Assembly: GCA_035308565.1 (NCBI GenBank)
Contig: DATGGK010000112.1
Coordinates: 1 to 64,000 of the forward strand
DNA: 64,000 nucleotides
Reading direction: 5' to 3'
Source of the DNA: JANXLS01 sp035308565
GTDB lineage: Bacteria; Planctomycetota; SZUA-567; H5-PLA8
The notes under the pieces are model-generated. The model made no database searches, was not told the origin of the DNA, and saw nothing but the letters and a program-made list of their open reading frames with translations. The position numbers and the translations under genes are program-made. Below are positions 41,630 through 50,036 of this stretch, piece after piece (positions within the stretch are counted from its first letter, which is position 1; the number at the start of each line of letters is the position of its first letter).

Positions 41630-43648
41630 TCACCGCGCGAACAATTTCGCGAAGTAATCGCCAAATGGAATCAGCGTGCTCAACAGCACCAGCACAGTAA
41701 ACAGAATATAAAGCACGTAATGTTGCGTCAGCCCCTGTTGAAATCGGTGAAACCAGCTAAACGAACGTTCCAACCCCGCCGCCGCCGGCACCAGCAGCCG
41801 GTCGAGCACCGCGTCGTCCACGTGCGTCTCCAGCGCCGCCGGCCGCGGGAAATTCCCTTTGATCTCAGGTTCATGCGTGCGCGGGCGCAAGATTCCGCCG
41901 AATAAATTGACAATCGATCGTGCGAAGGACGAGGCCGTGTATTGCATGCGGCTGGTTGTCTGCGCGTAACCGCAATCCCACGTGCCCGCTTGCCTGTAGG
42001 GCGCGACTACGGCGCGTCTGGTAAGCAACGCCAAGAGCGCCACCACCGCCGCGAGCGCCAGCGACATGAATCCGATGCTCTTCAACGGAACGAGCGTGCC
42101 TAAGCTCACACTGGCCCGAGGAAGTTCCGGCATCCACGCCGCAATCACGTTTTCGAGCACGTTCGTCAACAGCGCCGGCGCGACGCCGATCAGCACGCAG
42201 CACGCAGCGATCACAAACATCGGCGCGCGCATCGACACCGGCGCCTCGTGAATCGTAGGGCGCGTCTCCGTCGCGCCGTCGCGCATGTTCCCCAGAAACA
42301 CCGCGCCGTAAACTTTCAAAAAGCACGCCAGCGCCAATCCGCCGATCAGCGCCAGAACCGCAATCACGAGCGCCGCTGCTGAACCACTCGCGCCTTTTTC
42401 AGCGATGGTTTGAAATAGTCCCAGATACACAAACAGCTCGCTGATAAATCCATTCAGCGGCGGCAACCCGCAGATCGCAACCGCTCCGAGCAAAAATAAG
42501 AGCGCAGTCCAGCGCATGGATTTCGCAAGCCCGCCGAGTTTGTCGATTTCGCGCGTGTGCGTCGCATGAACCACCGAACCGGCGCAAAGAAACAGCAGCG
42601 ACTTGAATAGACTGTGATTCCAGACATGCAGCAGACAGCCGGCCAAACCCAGCACCACCCATTCCGGCCGGCCCATCGAGCGCCCCAGCATCGCCAGTCC
42701 CAATCCCATCAAAATAATCCCGATGTTCTCGACGCTGTGATACGCCAGCAACCGTTTCAAATCGTGCTGCCCCAGCGCGAACAACACGCCCAGCAGTCCG
42801 CTGACTGCGCCGAGTATCAAAATAAGTCCGCCCCAAAAAACCGGCGGCGCGGCCAGCAGCGATAAAAACCGGAGCAATCCATAGATGCCCATTTTGAGCA
42901 CGATGCCCGACAACATCGCGGAAACATGGCTGGGCGCCGCCGCGTGCGCAGTCGGCAACCAGAAGTGCAGCGGCATGACGCCGGCTTTGAGGCCAAAGCC
43001 AATCAGCGCCAAAAAGAAAAGTCCATTCATCATCCCCAAGCCCATCGCGTCGGCCGCGATCGGCCGCAGCGCGTAGCTGTTCGTGGCCCAGCGCCACAAC
43101 GCAAACAGCGCGAATAAGCTCAATGTGCCGATGTGTGTGGCGATCAGATAAAGCCAGCCCGCGCGGCGGCATTCGGCGTTATCGTCTTCCGTGCAGACCA
43201 AAAAAAACGCCGAGAGCGCCATCATTTCCCAGCCAAACAAAAACGCCATCGCGTGCACGCTGCTCACGAGTAACGCCATGCCCGCCACCAGCAAACCCCA
43301 GAAGAATTGCAGCCCGCGCGCATTCTCGGGATGCTCGTTTTGCGGCCAATAGCCCAATCCATAAATCGATCCCAGCGCGCCCATCAGAAAAATCGCCGCC
43401 AGAAAAAACGCGCTGAGCGCATCCACGCCCAGCACCGAACCGCCCGCCGCCTGCCACGGAAATTCCACTGTCGAATACGCGCCGCTGAAGAGCGCCAAAC
43501 CAGCACCCATTAATCCCGCCATCGCTCCGCAGCCAATCATCCCCACAGCAATCCGCTGCCCCCATATAGAGGAGCGCGGCAAACACAGCCCCGGCACCCC
43601 GCTGGCAGCGCTCAGCACAATGGCAACGATGACCCAATCCACGGACAT
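41630..43648 (-). CDS. HyfB/NuoL-like antiporter-type subunit, first copy
   Basis: First gene of the complex, 672 residues, about 16 helices. It is a clear paralogue of the next gene ('GSIYGLGYWPQNEHPENARG', 'FGWEMMALSAFFLVCTEDDN', 'LKAGVMPLHFWLPTAHAAAPSHVSAMLSGIVLKMGIYGLL', 'KRLLAYHSVENIGII', 'WNHSLFKSLLFLCAGSV'). The C-terminal parts of both copies share 'GTWDCGYAQ' and 'RMQYT', typical of HyfB. AGGACG precedes the ATG. Ion transfer across the membrane is the expected role. Confidence 0.91.
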   Translation of the reverse strand: MSVDWVIVAIVLSAASGVPGLCLPRSSIWGQRIAVGMIGCGAMAGLMGAGLALFSGAYSTVEFPWQAAGGSVLGVDALSAFFLAAIFLMGALGSIYGLGYWPQNEHPENARGLQFFWGLLVAGMALLVSSVHAMAFLFGWEMMALSAFFLVCTEDDNAECRRAGWLYLIATHIGTLSLFALFALWRWATNSYALRPIAADAMGLGMMNGLFFLALIGFGLKAGVMPLHFWLPTAHAAAPSHVSAMLSGIVLKMGIYGLLRFLSLLAAPPVFWGGLILILGAVSGLLGVLFALGQHDLKRLLAYHSVENIGIILMGLGLAMLGRSMGRPEWVVLGLAGCLLHVWNHSLFKSLLFLCAGSVVHATHTREIDKLGGLAKSMRWTALLFLLGAVAICGLPPLNGFISELFVYLGLFQTIAEKGASGSAAALVIAVLALIGGLALACFLKVYGAVFLGNMRDGATETRPTIHEAPVSMRAPMFVIAACCVLIGVAPALLTNVLENVIAAWMPELPRASVSLGTLVPLKSIGFMSLALAAVVALLALLTRRAVVAPYRQAGTWDCGYAQTTSRMQYTASSFARSIVNLFGGILRPRTHEPEIKGNFPRPAALETHVDDAVLDRLLVPAAAGLERSFSWFHRFQQGLTQHYVLYILFTVLVLLSTLIPFGDYFAKLFAR

Positions 43649-43664
43649 AATGGCGTCCTGCTCA

Positions 43665-43778
43665 TTTCACGCAAAGTCGCAAAGATGGCGCAAAGCACGC
43701 AAAGATAATTCTTTCAAAACCTCTCATCTTCTTTGCGATCTTTGCGTGCCGTTTCCTTTGCGCCTTTGCGTGAAAAAA
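43665..43778. repeat. Word-repeat palindrome (CGCAAAG / CTTTGCG family)
   Basis: CGCAAAG words in the left arm and CTTTGCG words in the right arm form an inverted repeat of about 110 bases with a ~25-base loop, between the HTH-EIIA gene and the first hydrogenase-like subunit. The same words occur at 48385-48452 and 49876-50032. Confidence 0.75.
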
Positions 43779-44474
43779 TTAAGCGCTCGGCGGCTTCTGG
43801 CCTGGCAGCGTCGCCTCCGCGCAGATCAGCGCGTCCATCAATTCATCCCGCGACGCCTGCCGTCGCACCGCCTCTTTGAAGCTCTGATCCTTCAACACAA
43901 ACGCGAGGCGCGAGAGCAAATGCAGATGCGCCCGCACCGTCGGGCTGATCAGCGTAAAAAGCGTGCCGACCGGCTGGCCGTCGAGCGCCTGGAAATCGAT
44001 CGGATGCTCCAAATAGCACAACGTCACGGTGGGTTTCGAGACGTGCAACACAATCGGATTGCGCACATGCGGAATGGCGATGCCGTCGCCGATGCCAGTG
44101 GACCCCAGCGCTTCGCGCGCGAGCAGCACTTGATACAGAAACTCGCGGTCCACTTCGTCCGGCAGATTGAGCACATCCACCACCGCGCGCAGCACCGACG
44201 GTTTATCCTTCCCGCCGACGCGATACGCGACGCCGCCGGACTTCAAGGCCTCCGACAAGCTCGGCAGCGAGTCCTTCGCCTGCTCGCCCTCAAGGAAAAT
44301 GTCAGCCGAAATAGGGATCCGCCGGGACGTGGCCCATTCCAAAAGCTCCGCGCGGTTGAAGCGGAATTGCTCGTTAATCTTGTAAACGGGGATGATTTGC
44401 TCTTTGATCCAGCGATAAACCGTTTTCTCGCTGACATTTAGAAGAGATGCCGCGTCTTTAACCATCAGTCTCAT
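43779..44474 (-). CDS. Excisionase-type HTH fused to PTS EIIA (PtsN-like) regulator
   Basis: Residues 1-55 form an HTH of the MerR/excisionase type ('MVKDAASLLNVSEKTVYRWIKEQIIPVYKINEQFRFNRAELLEW'). About 65-225 is a PTS EIIA fructose/nitrogen-type domain with the phosphorylatable His136 in 'GIGDGIAIPHVR' and 'GQPVGTLFTLISPTVRAHLHLLSRLA'. No EIIB/EIIC sugar transporter is nearby, so it is a regulator rather than a transporter part. It is the gene immediately upstream of the seven-gene Ehr-like operon, same strand, and may control it. GGAGAG precedes the ATG. Confidence 0.88.
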   Translation of the reverse strand: MRLMVKDAASLLNVSEKTVYRWIKEQIIPVYKINEQFRFNRAELLEWATSRRIPISADIFLEGEQAKDSLPSLSEALKSGGVAYRVGGKDKPSVLRAVVDVLNLPDEVDREFLYQVLLAREALGSTGIGDGIAIPHVRNPIVLHVSKPTVTLCYLEHPIDFQALDGQPVGTLFTLISPTVRAHLHLLSRLAFVLKDQSFKEAVRRQASRDELMDALICAEATLPGQKPPSA

Positions 44475-44718
44475 TAGCGCTCTCCGACAGGCACATCTTA
44501 AGTATCGTCAATATTTTAGCACGAGATGGGAGAATAGTACTCCGGATACGTTTTCTTGTCAAACAATCCCTTTCTCATTCAATGATTAGACATTTGTGGA
44601 CATTTTTAAGATTTCTCACATCCGAAACGGTTGCCCGCGTCGATTGTCAATAGTCAAATCATCGATTCCACGCTATCCTGTTCGAAGACGTTCGTATCCA
44701 ACTGAGCCGGAGGACCCA

Positions 44719-44949
44719 ATGACCCCCAAGCAAGATTTAGCCCTCGACGTGATCTCAAAAATCTCCTCGCGCGAACGCGCCACGCTCACGCCCCAGCAGG
44801 AATTGACCGCCGACCTCGGCATCGATTCGCCCAAGGGCCTGCAACTGCTGATGGAACTCGAAGAAAAACTTCAGCTCGAAATCAGCGACGAGGAAGCCGC
44901 GCGCATGGCCACCGTCGGCGACGTGCTGAATTTCGTCGCTAACAAATGA
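44719..44949 (+). CDS. Acyl carrier protein
   Basis: A 76-residue acidic carrier protein. Ser37 in 'TADLGIDSPKGLQLLMELEEKLQLEISDEE' is the site for 4'-phosphopantetheine, and the four-helix pattern is normal. GGAGGACCCA precedes the ATG. The gene stands alone: no ketosynthase, malonyl-transferase or ketoreductase flanks it, only a glycosyltransferase downstream after a word-repeat palindrome. It is therefore probably dedicated to a special acylation rather than the main fatty-acid operon, although sequence cannot decide this. Confidence 0.88.
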   Translation: MTPKQDLALDVISKISSRERATLTPQQELTADLGIDSPKGLQLLMELEEKLQLEISDEEAARMATVGDVLNFVANK

Positions 44950-45018
44950 TTCAAGATTCAAGATTCAATCACGTTAGATCGCTGCAAATCTTAAATCTTG
45001 ATTTTTTGAATCTTGAAT
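44947..45018. repeat. Word-repeat palindrome (TTCAAGATTCAA / TTGAATCTTGAA)
   Basis: ATTCAAGATTCAAGATTCAA arm and AATCTTAAATCTTGA-TTGAATCTTGAA arm inverted, loop of about 20 bases, directly after the acyl carrier stop. The open frame of the next gene begins in it. Confidence 0.75.
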
Positions 45019-45030
45019 GTGCCGTTAACC

Positions 45031-46326
45031 ATGAACATCGTCCTCCTCACTCCCGGCGCCGCTGACATGTACTGCGGCGGTTGTTTGCGCGATAATGCGC
45101 TCACCGCCGCGCTGCGCAAGATCGGCCATGACGCGCTGCTCGTCCCGCTTTACACGCCGCTGAAAACCGACGATGCCAACAACAGCATCGACACGATTTT
45201 CTTCGGCGGCGTCAACGTTTATTTGCAGCAGAAAAGCAAATTGTTGCGCAACCTTCCGGCGTGGATTGAAAAACGCCTTGACGATCCCGCGTTTCTGCGC
45301 TTCGTCACGCGCTTCGGCATCAAAACCAATCCTGCGCAGCTTGGCGAAATGACGGTCTCGATGCTGCTGGGCGAGGACGGCAACCAGGCGCGCGAAATCG
45401 AAAAGCTCGCCGAGTGGCTCAAAGAACACTGCAAGCCCGACGTGATCTGCCTTTCCAATGCGCTGATGACCGGCATCGCCAAGCGCCTGTGCGCCGAGAT
45501 GAACGTGCCGATTGTCTGCACGCTGCATGGCGAAGATTATTTCGTGGACAATCTCCCGGAAGCGCACCGCGGCGAAGCGTGGAAGCTGCTGCACGACCGC
45601 GCCGAACACGTCGATGCCTTCATCGCCGTCAGCCGCTACTTCGCCGACACGATGGCCGCGCGCATGAAACTGCCCGCAACCAAAATGCATGCGGTGCTCA
45701 ACGGGATCAATCTCAACGAGTACGCGCCCGCCGCGAATCGCCCCGACACGCCCGCGATCGTATATCTCGCGCGCATGGCGCCGGAGAAAGGCTTGAAGAC
45801 GCTCGTCGATGCGTTCAAAATTCTGCGCTCCAAAAAGGAGCACGCCGGCCTGCGCCTGCGCATCGGTGGTTCGTTGACGGCCAACGACAAGCCGTTCTTC
45901 AATTCGATTCGCGAGGACCTCAAGCGCGCTGAGCTGCTCAAGAGCGTCGATTTTTTGCCGAATCTCAGCAAGCAAGGAAAAGTCGAACTGCTCCAAAGCG
46001 GCTGGGTCTTCTCCGTCCCCGCCGCGTACGGGGAATCCTTCGGCCTGTACGTGCTCGAAGCGCTGGCCTGTGGCGTGCCCGTCGTCGAACCGCGCCACGG
46101 CGCGTTTCCCGAACTGCTCGCCGAAACCGGCGGCGGGGTGCTCTGCGAACCCGACGATCCGCGCAGCCTGGCCGAACACCTCGACGCACTGCTCGTCGAT
46201 TCGGAACGCGCGCAGCGCCTCGGCGCTGAAGGCCGCGCCAACGTGCTGGCCAAATTCGGCGCCGAACGCATGGCCCGCGACGTCGCGGACGTGTTCGCGC
46301 GCGTGGCGAGTACAGTGAAAAGCTAA
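45031..46326 (+). CDS. GT4-family glycosyltransferase
   Basis: A GT-B fold transferase of family 4, about 431 residues. The N-terminal half opens 'MNIVLLTPGAADMYCGGCLRDNALTAALRKIGHDALLVPLY' (glycogen-synthase-like Gly loop). The C-terminal donor-binding half shows 'IVYLARMAPEKGLKTLVDAFKIL', 'VDFLPNLSKQGKVELLQSGWVFSVPAAYGESFGLYVLEALACGVPVVEPRHGAFPELL'. The E-x7-E motif (ESFGLYVLE) is the GT4 signature. The ATG at 45031 begins the first strand. It transfers a sugar from a nucleotide sugar to an unknown acceptor in the cytoplasm. It overlaps the convergent transglutaminase gene by four bases. Confidence 0.87.
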   Translation: MNIVLLTPGAADMYCGGCLRDNALTAALRKIGHDALLVPLYTPLKTDDANNSIDTIFFGGVNVYLQQKSKLLRNLPAWIEKRLDDPAFLRFVTRFGIKTNPAQLGEMTVSMLLGEDGNQAREIEKLAEWLKEHCKPDVICLSNALMTGIAKRLCAEMNVPIVCTLHGEDYFVDNLPEAHRGEAWKLLHDRAEHVDAFIAVSRYFADTMAARMKLPATKMHAVLNGINLNEYAPAANRPDTPAIVYLARMAPEKGLKTLVDAFKILRSKKEHAGLRLRIGGSLTANDKPFFNSIREDLKRAELLKSVDFLPNLSKQGKVELLQSGWVFSVPAAYGESFGLYVLEALACGVPVVEPRHGAFPELLAETGGGVLCEPDDPRSLAEHLDALLVDSERAQRLGAEGRANVLAKFGAERMARDVADVFARVASTVKS

Positions 46327-48371
46327 TTCGCCTTCGAATTCTGAATCGCCGCCAACTTCCCCCGCAACTCTGCCAGCGCCGATTCGTCCTCCGCTCCAAA
46401 CCGCGCCGCTGAATACTCCAGCACGAATTCGGCCGCTTGATCAAAATTAATCGCCAGCGTTTTCAGTTCGCCCTCGCGCGGCTTCGCGCTGCGCAGCGCA
46501 TTCAGATGATCCTTCCACGGCCGGTTGCGCGGGCACGGCGCGCCGCGGCGTTTCAAATAATCGTCGAACGCCGCCGCCAACGCTTCGAACGATTGCCCCG
46601 CGCTCGTGTACTTGATCTTCGGCCCTGCCTTCTCGCGAGCGGCGGCCATTCCCGCGCGCGTCCAGCGAATCAAAATCACCGCGATGACAATCCCGCCCGC
46701 GAGCAACACCAGATGCAGCGGCCCGTCGTGCAGCCATTCGCCGACGGCTTCCGCCGCGTCGCCTAGTTTTTCCCAGAGCCGTTCCCAGCGCGAAACGCTC
46801 CCGCTTTGCCCCGGCATCCCGGCCGGCGGCGTTGCATCAAAGGTCACCCATCCCTGATCGTCCAGCCAAACTTCCGCCCACGCGTGCGCGTCGCGCTGCC
46901 GCACGATGCTCACGTCGTCTTCCGGCCGTTCATGCACGAAATAACCGCTCACGTATCGCGCCGGCACATTCATGCCGCGCAGCAGCAGCACCGACGACGA
47001 CGCAAAAAACTGGCAGTGCCCTTTCATTTTCTGCACGAGAAAATTCACGACCGGGTCGCCCGGCCCCGGATCGATTTCCAGCGAGTATTCGTTATTCGTA
47101 TAGAGAAATTTGCGCACCGCTTCCATTTTCTCCGCCGTCGTCGCCGCATTCTTGCCGATTGTTTTTGCGATGTCGCGCAAGCGCGGATCGAAATCCGGGG
47201 GCAGATCGAGGCAGCGCTCGCGCACTCTTTCGTTCATCACATCGCACAACGGCCCTCGGTGCGATTCGTTCACCACCGCCACTTCGTATGGCTCGTACGT
47301 GCGCAGTGTCGTGGTCGCGTAAATTGGCCCGCCCCATTCGCGCGCCCACAACACGTGATACGACTTCGCATCCAAACCGTCCATGTGCAGCGGCACGTAC
47401 AGCACCGATAAATTATCCAACATCGGCGTGACCGTGAGGCGCTGGCCGCCCGCGCGCGCCTTCAAGACGACACTGCCGTCTTCGTGCGCGCGCCCTTCCA
47501 CCGCCGGTCCCCAGCCGCCGCCGGTTGCATACGTTTCGAACGCCATCCCGCGCATGTGCTGCTCGAACAGCTTGCCTTCAATTCTCATCACGCGGCGCGG
47601 CGACAGCGGCGAATTGAAGCGCCGCCCCAACATGGGCCGCGCGTTCACGTCGGAGACTTCGGAATAAGAAGAGGGCTTCAGAAGCGCCATCATAATCCGC
47701 GTCAATTCCGCGCTGTGCGCCGCCACGCTCAGCGCCGCCACGCCGCCCAACAGCATCGCCAGCATGATCGCCGCCAGCCACGGCTGCAAGCCCGCGCTAT
47801 CGCTGCGCGAACGCGACGCGCGCATCGACAACACCAGCATCGCGATGAACGGCGGCGTCAGGAATTTGATGTGGTATGGTATGAATGTTCGCGACGCCAG
47901 CACGAAAATAATTGCCGCGAGAAACACCAATATCGCGCCGCGCGGCCTGCCGCGCGTGGGCCGCACCCAATGCTGAATCGCGCCCTCCACGACAAAAATC
48001 AGCCCCGCCACGCGCGCGATAAAATTGATGTAATAGAACGCTTGAATGTGCTCGGTCGTAGCGTACGCAAAGAAAATCGAGCCCGAATACGCCGCCAGCC
48101 GCAGCATCCACGCCGTGCCGTGGTTGCGCTGCATCCGCCCCTGCATCAGCCGCGACGCCAGAATCGCCACAATCGCCAGCACGATCGGCAGAATTTCCTG
48201 CAGCGAGCGGTTCGCCTTCATCGTAGCGCGCGCCATCGCCTCGTCGCTCACCCCCAGCGACACCAGCGCCAACAGCAAACACGCCGTCGCCGCCCACGGG
48301 GGTGAATCGTTGGCATGGGCCTTCGCATCATCGGTGTTTGAATTTGTTGCGGCCATCGACATCATTGCCAA
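46323..48371 (-). CDS. Transglutaminase-like membrane protein (TgpA type)
   Basis: The N-terminal ~200 residues form about six transmembrane helices, followed by an exported transglutaminase-like (papain-fold) core. The catalytic Cys lies in 'MKGHCQFFASSSVLLLRGMNVPARYVSGY', His in 'DAHAWAEVWLDD' and Asp in 'VTFDATPP', as in TgpA of P. aeruginosa. A further helix and a C-terminal DUF4129-like segment follow. It probably cross-links or cleaves cell-envelope protein. A DUF58 gene is the upstream partner; the MoxR ATPase that often completes this trio is absent. Confidence 0.87.
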   Translation of the reverse strand: MAMMSMAATNSNTDDAKAHANDSPPWAATACLLLALVSLGVSDEAMARATMKANRSLQEILPIVLAIVAILASRLMQGRMQRNHGTAWMLRLAAYSGSIFFAYATTEHIQAFYYINFIARVAGLIFVVEGAIQHWVRPTRGRPRGAILVFLAAIIFVLASRTFIPYHIKFLTPPFIAMLVLSMRASRSRSDSAGLQPWLAAIMLAMLLGGVAALSVAAHSAELTRIMMALLKPSSYSEVSDVNARPMLGRRFNSPLSPRRVMRIEGKLFEQHMRGMAFETYATGGGWGPAVEGRAHEDGSVVLKARAGGQRLTVTPMLDNLSVLYVPLHMDGLDAKSYHVLWAREWGGPIYATTTLRTYEPYEVAVVNESHRGPLCDVMNERVRERCLDLPPDFDPRLRDIAKTIGKNAATTAEKMEAVRKFLYTNNEYSLEIDPGPGDPVVNFLVQKMKGHCQFFASSSVLLLRGMNVPARYVSGYFVHERPEDDVSIVRQRDAHAWAEVWLDDQGWVTFDATPPAGMPGQSGSVSRWERLWEKLGDAAEAVGEWLHDGPLHLVLLAGGIVIAVILIRWTRAGMAAAREKAGPKIKYTSAGQSFEALAAAFDDYLKRRGAPCPRNRPWKDHLNALRSAKPREGELKTLAINFDQAAEFVLEYSAARFGAEDESALAELRGKLAAIQNSKAN

Positions 48372-48384
48372 GTACTCTTCACGT

Positions 48385-48452
48385 TACAAAGAAATCTGCC
48401 TTCATTTCCTGCCGTTCTTTGCGCCTTTGCTTCTTCGCGCCTTTGCGTGAAA
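48385..48452. repeat. Word-repeat arm (CTTTGCGCCTTTGC family)
   Basis: CTTTGCGCCTTTGCTTCTTCGCGCCTTTGCGTGAA words after the DUF58 stop, in the gap before the transglutaminase gene. It is one arm of the CGCAAAG/CTTTGCG family. Confidence 0.6.
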
Positions 48453-48469
48453 TTCAGTTTGCGCGGGAT

Positions 48470-49900
48470 TCAGATCTCTCCCACGCCCGCTGCCACCGCC
48501 GCCGAATTCAGCACGTGAATCGTCCCCAGCCGCGCTTCGTCCGCGTACGGATCGGTCGTGCATGGCGCGTTCCGCACGATAATCACTTTCACGCCCACGC
48601 CCAAATCACGCAGCGTGTGCGCAAATCGCTGCCTGGCTTCGTCCCAATCCATGAACACGCAGCAGACCGTGCTGATCGATTCCAGATTGTCGCGCAGTTC
48701 CGGTTCGACGGAGTCGAATCCATCCTCCACGCCGGCCTCGACACACGCCAGGATTTCCAGAATCTGATCGATGAACGCCAAATGCCGCCCCGCGCGCAAA
48801 TGATACAGGTTCGGCCCCGCCGCGAGAATATCGACGATGTATTCCGCGCGCGCCAGATAATCCGCCACCGCCGCGCAGACTGAAATTGCGCTCTCGAATC
48901 CCATCCGCTGCTTGTCGGTCGTGTATTTCGGTAATTGCGTGTCGAGCACCACCGCCACGCGTAATAAATATTCCTCGCGGTATTCGCGCACAATCGGTTT
49001 GTTCAAGCGAGCGGTCGCGCGCCAGTCGATGTTGCGGATGTTGTCGCCCGCGCGGTACTCGCGGTTGCCCACGAATTCGACCGAATCGCCCAGCGTTGCC
49101 GCCAGCGCCACGCCGCCGGGTTGATAGCGCCGGCCCGCCGGAATATCCAGCCGCGCCAGCGGCGTGAACCGCGGGTAGACGATCAGGCGCCGTTCGCGCT
49201 CGAAGACTTCATAGCAGCGCCACAGCCCGAATGGAAAATCGGTCTCCGCACGAAAGCCGTTCATCGAAAATACGCCGCGGTGCGCACACACCAACCCCAA
49301 AACCGCGCGCACGCGCTGGCCTTGTTTCAAGCGCGGCAGCGGCACGCCGTCTTCTTCGCGCGCGTCGATCGACGCCGGCAATCCGTGCGCGAGAACATGC
49401 AGATCGTGCCCGTCGATCCGGCCAATTTGCTCGACTTCCACTTCCACCGGCATGATTTCGCCGGCAAAGACGTGCTGGCCATGACGCACGGTGAGGTTGA
49501 CGCGCGGCTTATACACCAGCGGCGCCAGCAGCGCGACCAGCCACAGCGCCGAGACGTAGCAGAATGGAATGTACGATTGCAGAGTGAGCGAAGCCGACGA
49601 ATACGCGAATAAAAACAGCGTGGGAATCAGCATCCAGCGGCCGGCGGAAGTGAGCCGCCACGTCAAAAACTTCCACAGCACGCGCGCGCCGGCGCTGCGA
49701 AACACGGAATGCCCGCGCGTGTCCTTCGCCGCCGAAAACGACGGAATTTCGACGGTCTCCGACAGGTAGCTGTCGTGCTTCTTGTGCCGCGGCTCGCGGC
49801 GGCGCTCGATGCGTTTGGATTCGCTTTGCTTGACGCTATTCAGAGGCGGCTCTCGCAGTTTTCCGACGAAGTATTCTCTCGCAAAGGCGCAAAGGCGCAA
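48470..49900 (-). CDS. DUF58 protein (start uncertain)
   Basis: A DUF58 (von Willebrand A-like) protein. It has an N-terminal helix pair ('WMLIPTLFLFAYSSASLTL', 'YVSALWLVALLAPLVY') and the DUF58 signature 'GDNIRNIDWRATARLNKPIVREYREE', then a Rossmann-like VWA part with 'VVLDTQ'. It acts with the transglutaminase gene (downstream) at the envelope. The reading frame begins with a TTG inside a CTTTGCG word repeat (MRLCAFARE...), so the true N-terminus is not fixed; the real protein could begin somewhat later. DUF58 proteins normally partner MoxR ATPases. Confidence 0.82.
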   Translation of the reverse strand: MRLCAFAREYFVGKLREPPLNSVKQSESKRIERRREPRHKKHDSYLSETVEIPSFSAAKDTRGHSVFRSAGARVLWKFLTWRLTSAGRWMLIPTLFLFAYSSASLTLQSYIPFCYVSALWLVALLAPLVYKPRVNLTVRHGQHVFAGEIMPVEVEVEQIGRIDGHDLHVLAHGLPASIDAREEDGVPLPRLKQGQRVRAVLGLVCAHRGVFSMNGFRAETDFPFGLWRCYEVFERERRLIVYPRFTPLARLDIPAGRRYQPGGVALAATLGDSVEFVGNREYRAGDNIRNIDWRATARLNKPIVREYREEYLLRVAVVLDTQLPKYTTDKQRMGFESAISVCAAVADYLARAEYIVDILAAGPNLYHLRAGRHLAFIDQILEILACVEAGVEDGFDSVEPELRDNLESISTVCCVFMDWDEARQRFAHTLRDLGVGVKVIIVRNAPCTTDPYADEARLGTIHVLNSAAVAAGVGEI

Positions 49901-50032
49901 AGGAAATTAGGCAGAGCGCGATTGAAAGAGAATGCACAAGCGATGGTCGTAAAGAAAATGCGCGGATGCCCATCAGCACCCGCGCATTTCCTTTTCTTCT
50001 TTTGCGCCTCCGCGCCTCTGCGTGAGATCGAC
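49876..50032. repeat. Word-repeat palindrome (CGCAAAGGCGCAAAGG / CTTTTGCGCCTCCGC)
   Basis: GCAAAGGCGCAAAGGCGCAAAGG arm (49880-49905) and TTTTGCGCCTCCGCGCCTCTGCGTGAG arm (about 50000-50028) with ~95 bases between. It lies between DUF58 and transaldolase and overlaps the putative DUF58 start. Confidence 0.65.
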
Positions 50033-50036
50033 TGGC

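Noticed and set aside
33896..43648. Functional NiFe hydrogenase
   Set aside because: Overall gene order fits group 4, but the cysteines that hold the NiFe site are missing in the large subunit.
46323..49900. Complete MoxR-DUF58-transglutaminase operon
   Set aside because: No MoxR ATPase is present next to DUF58; the next upstream gene is a transaldolase.
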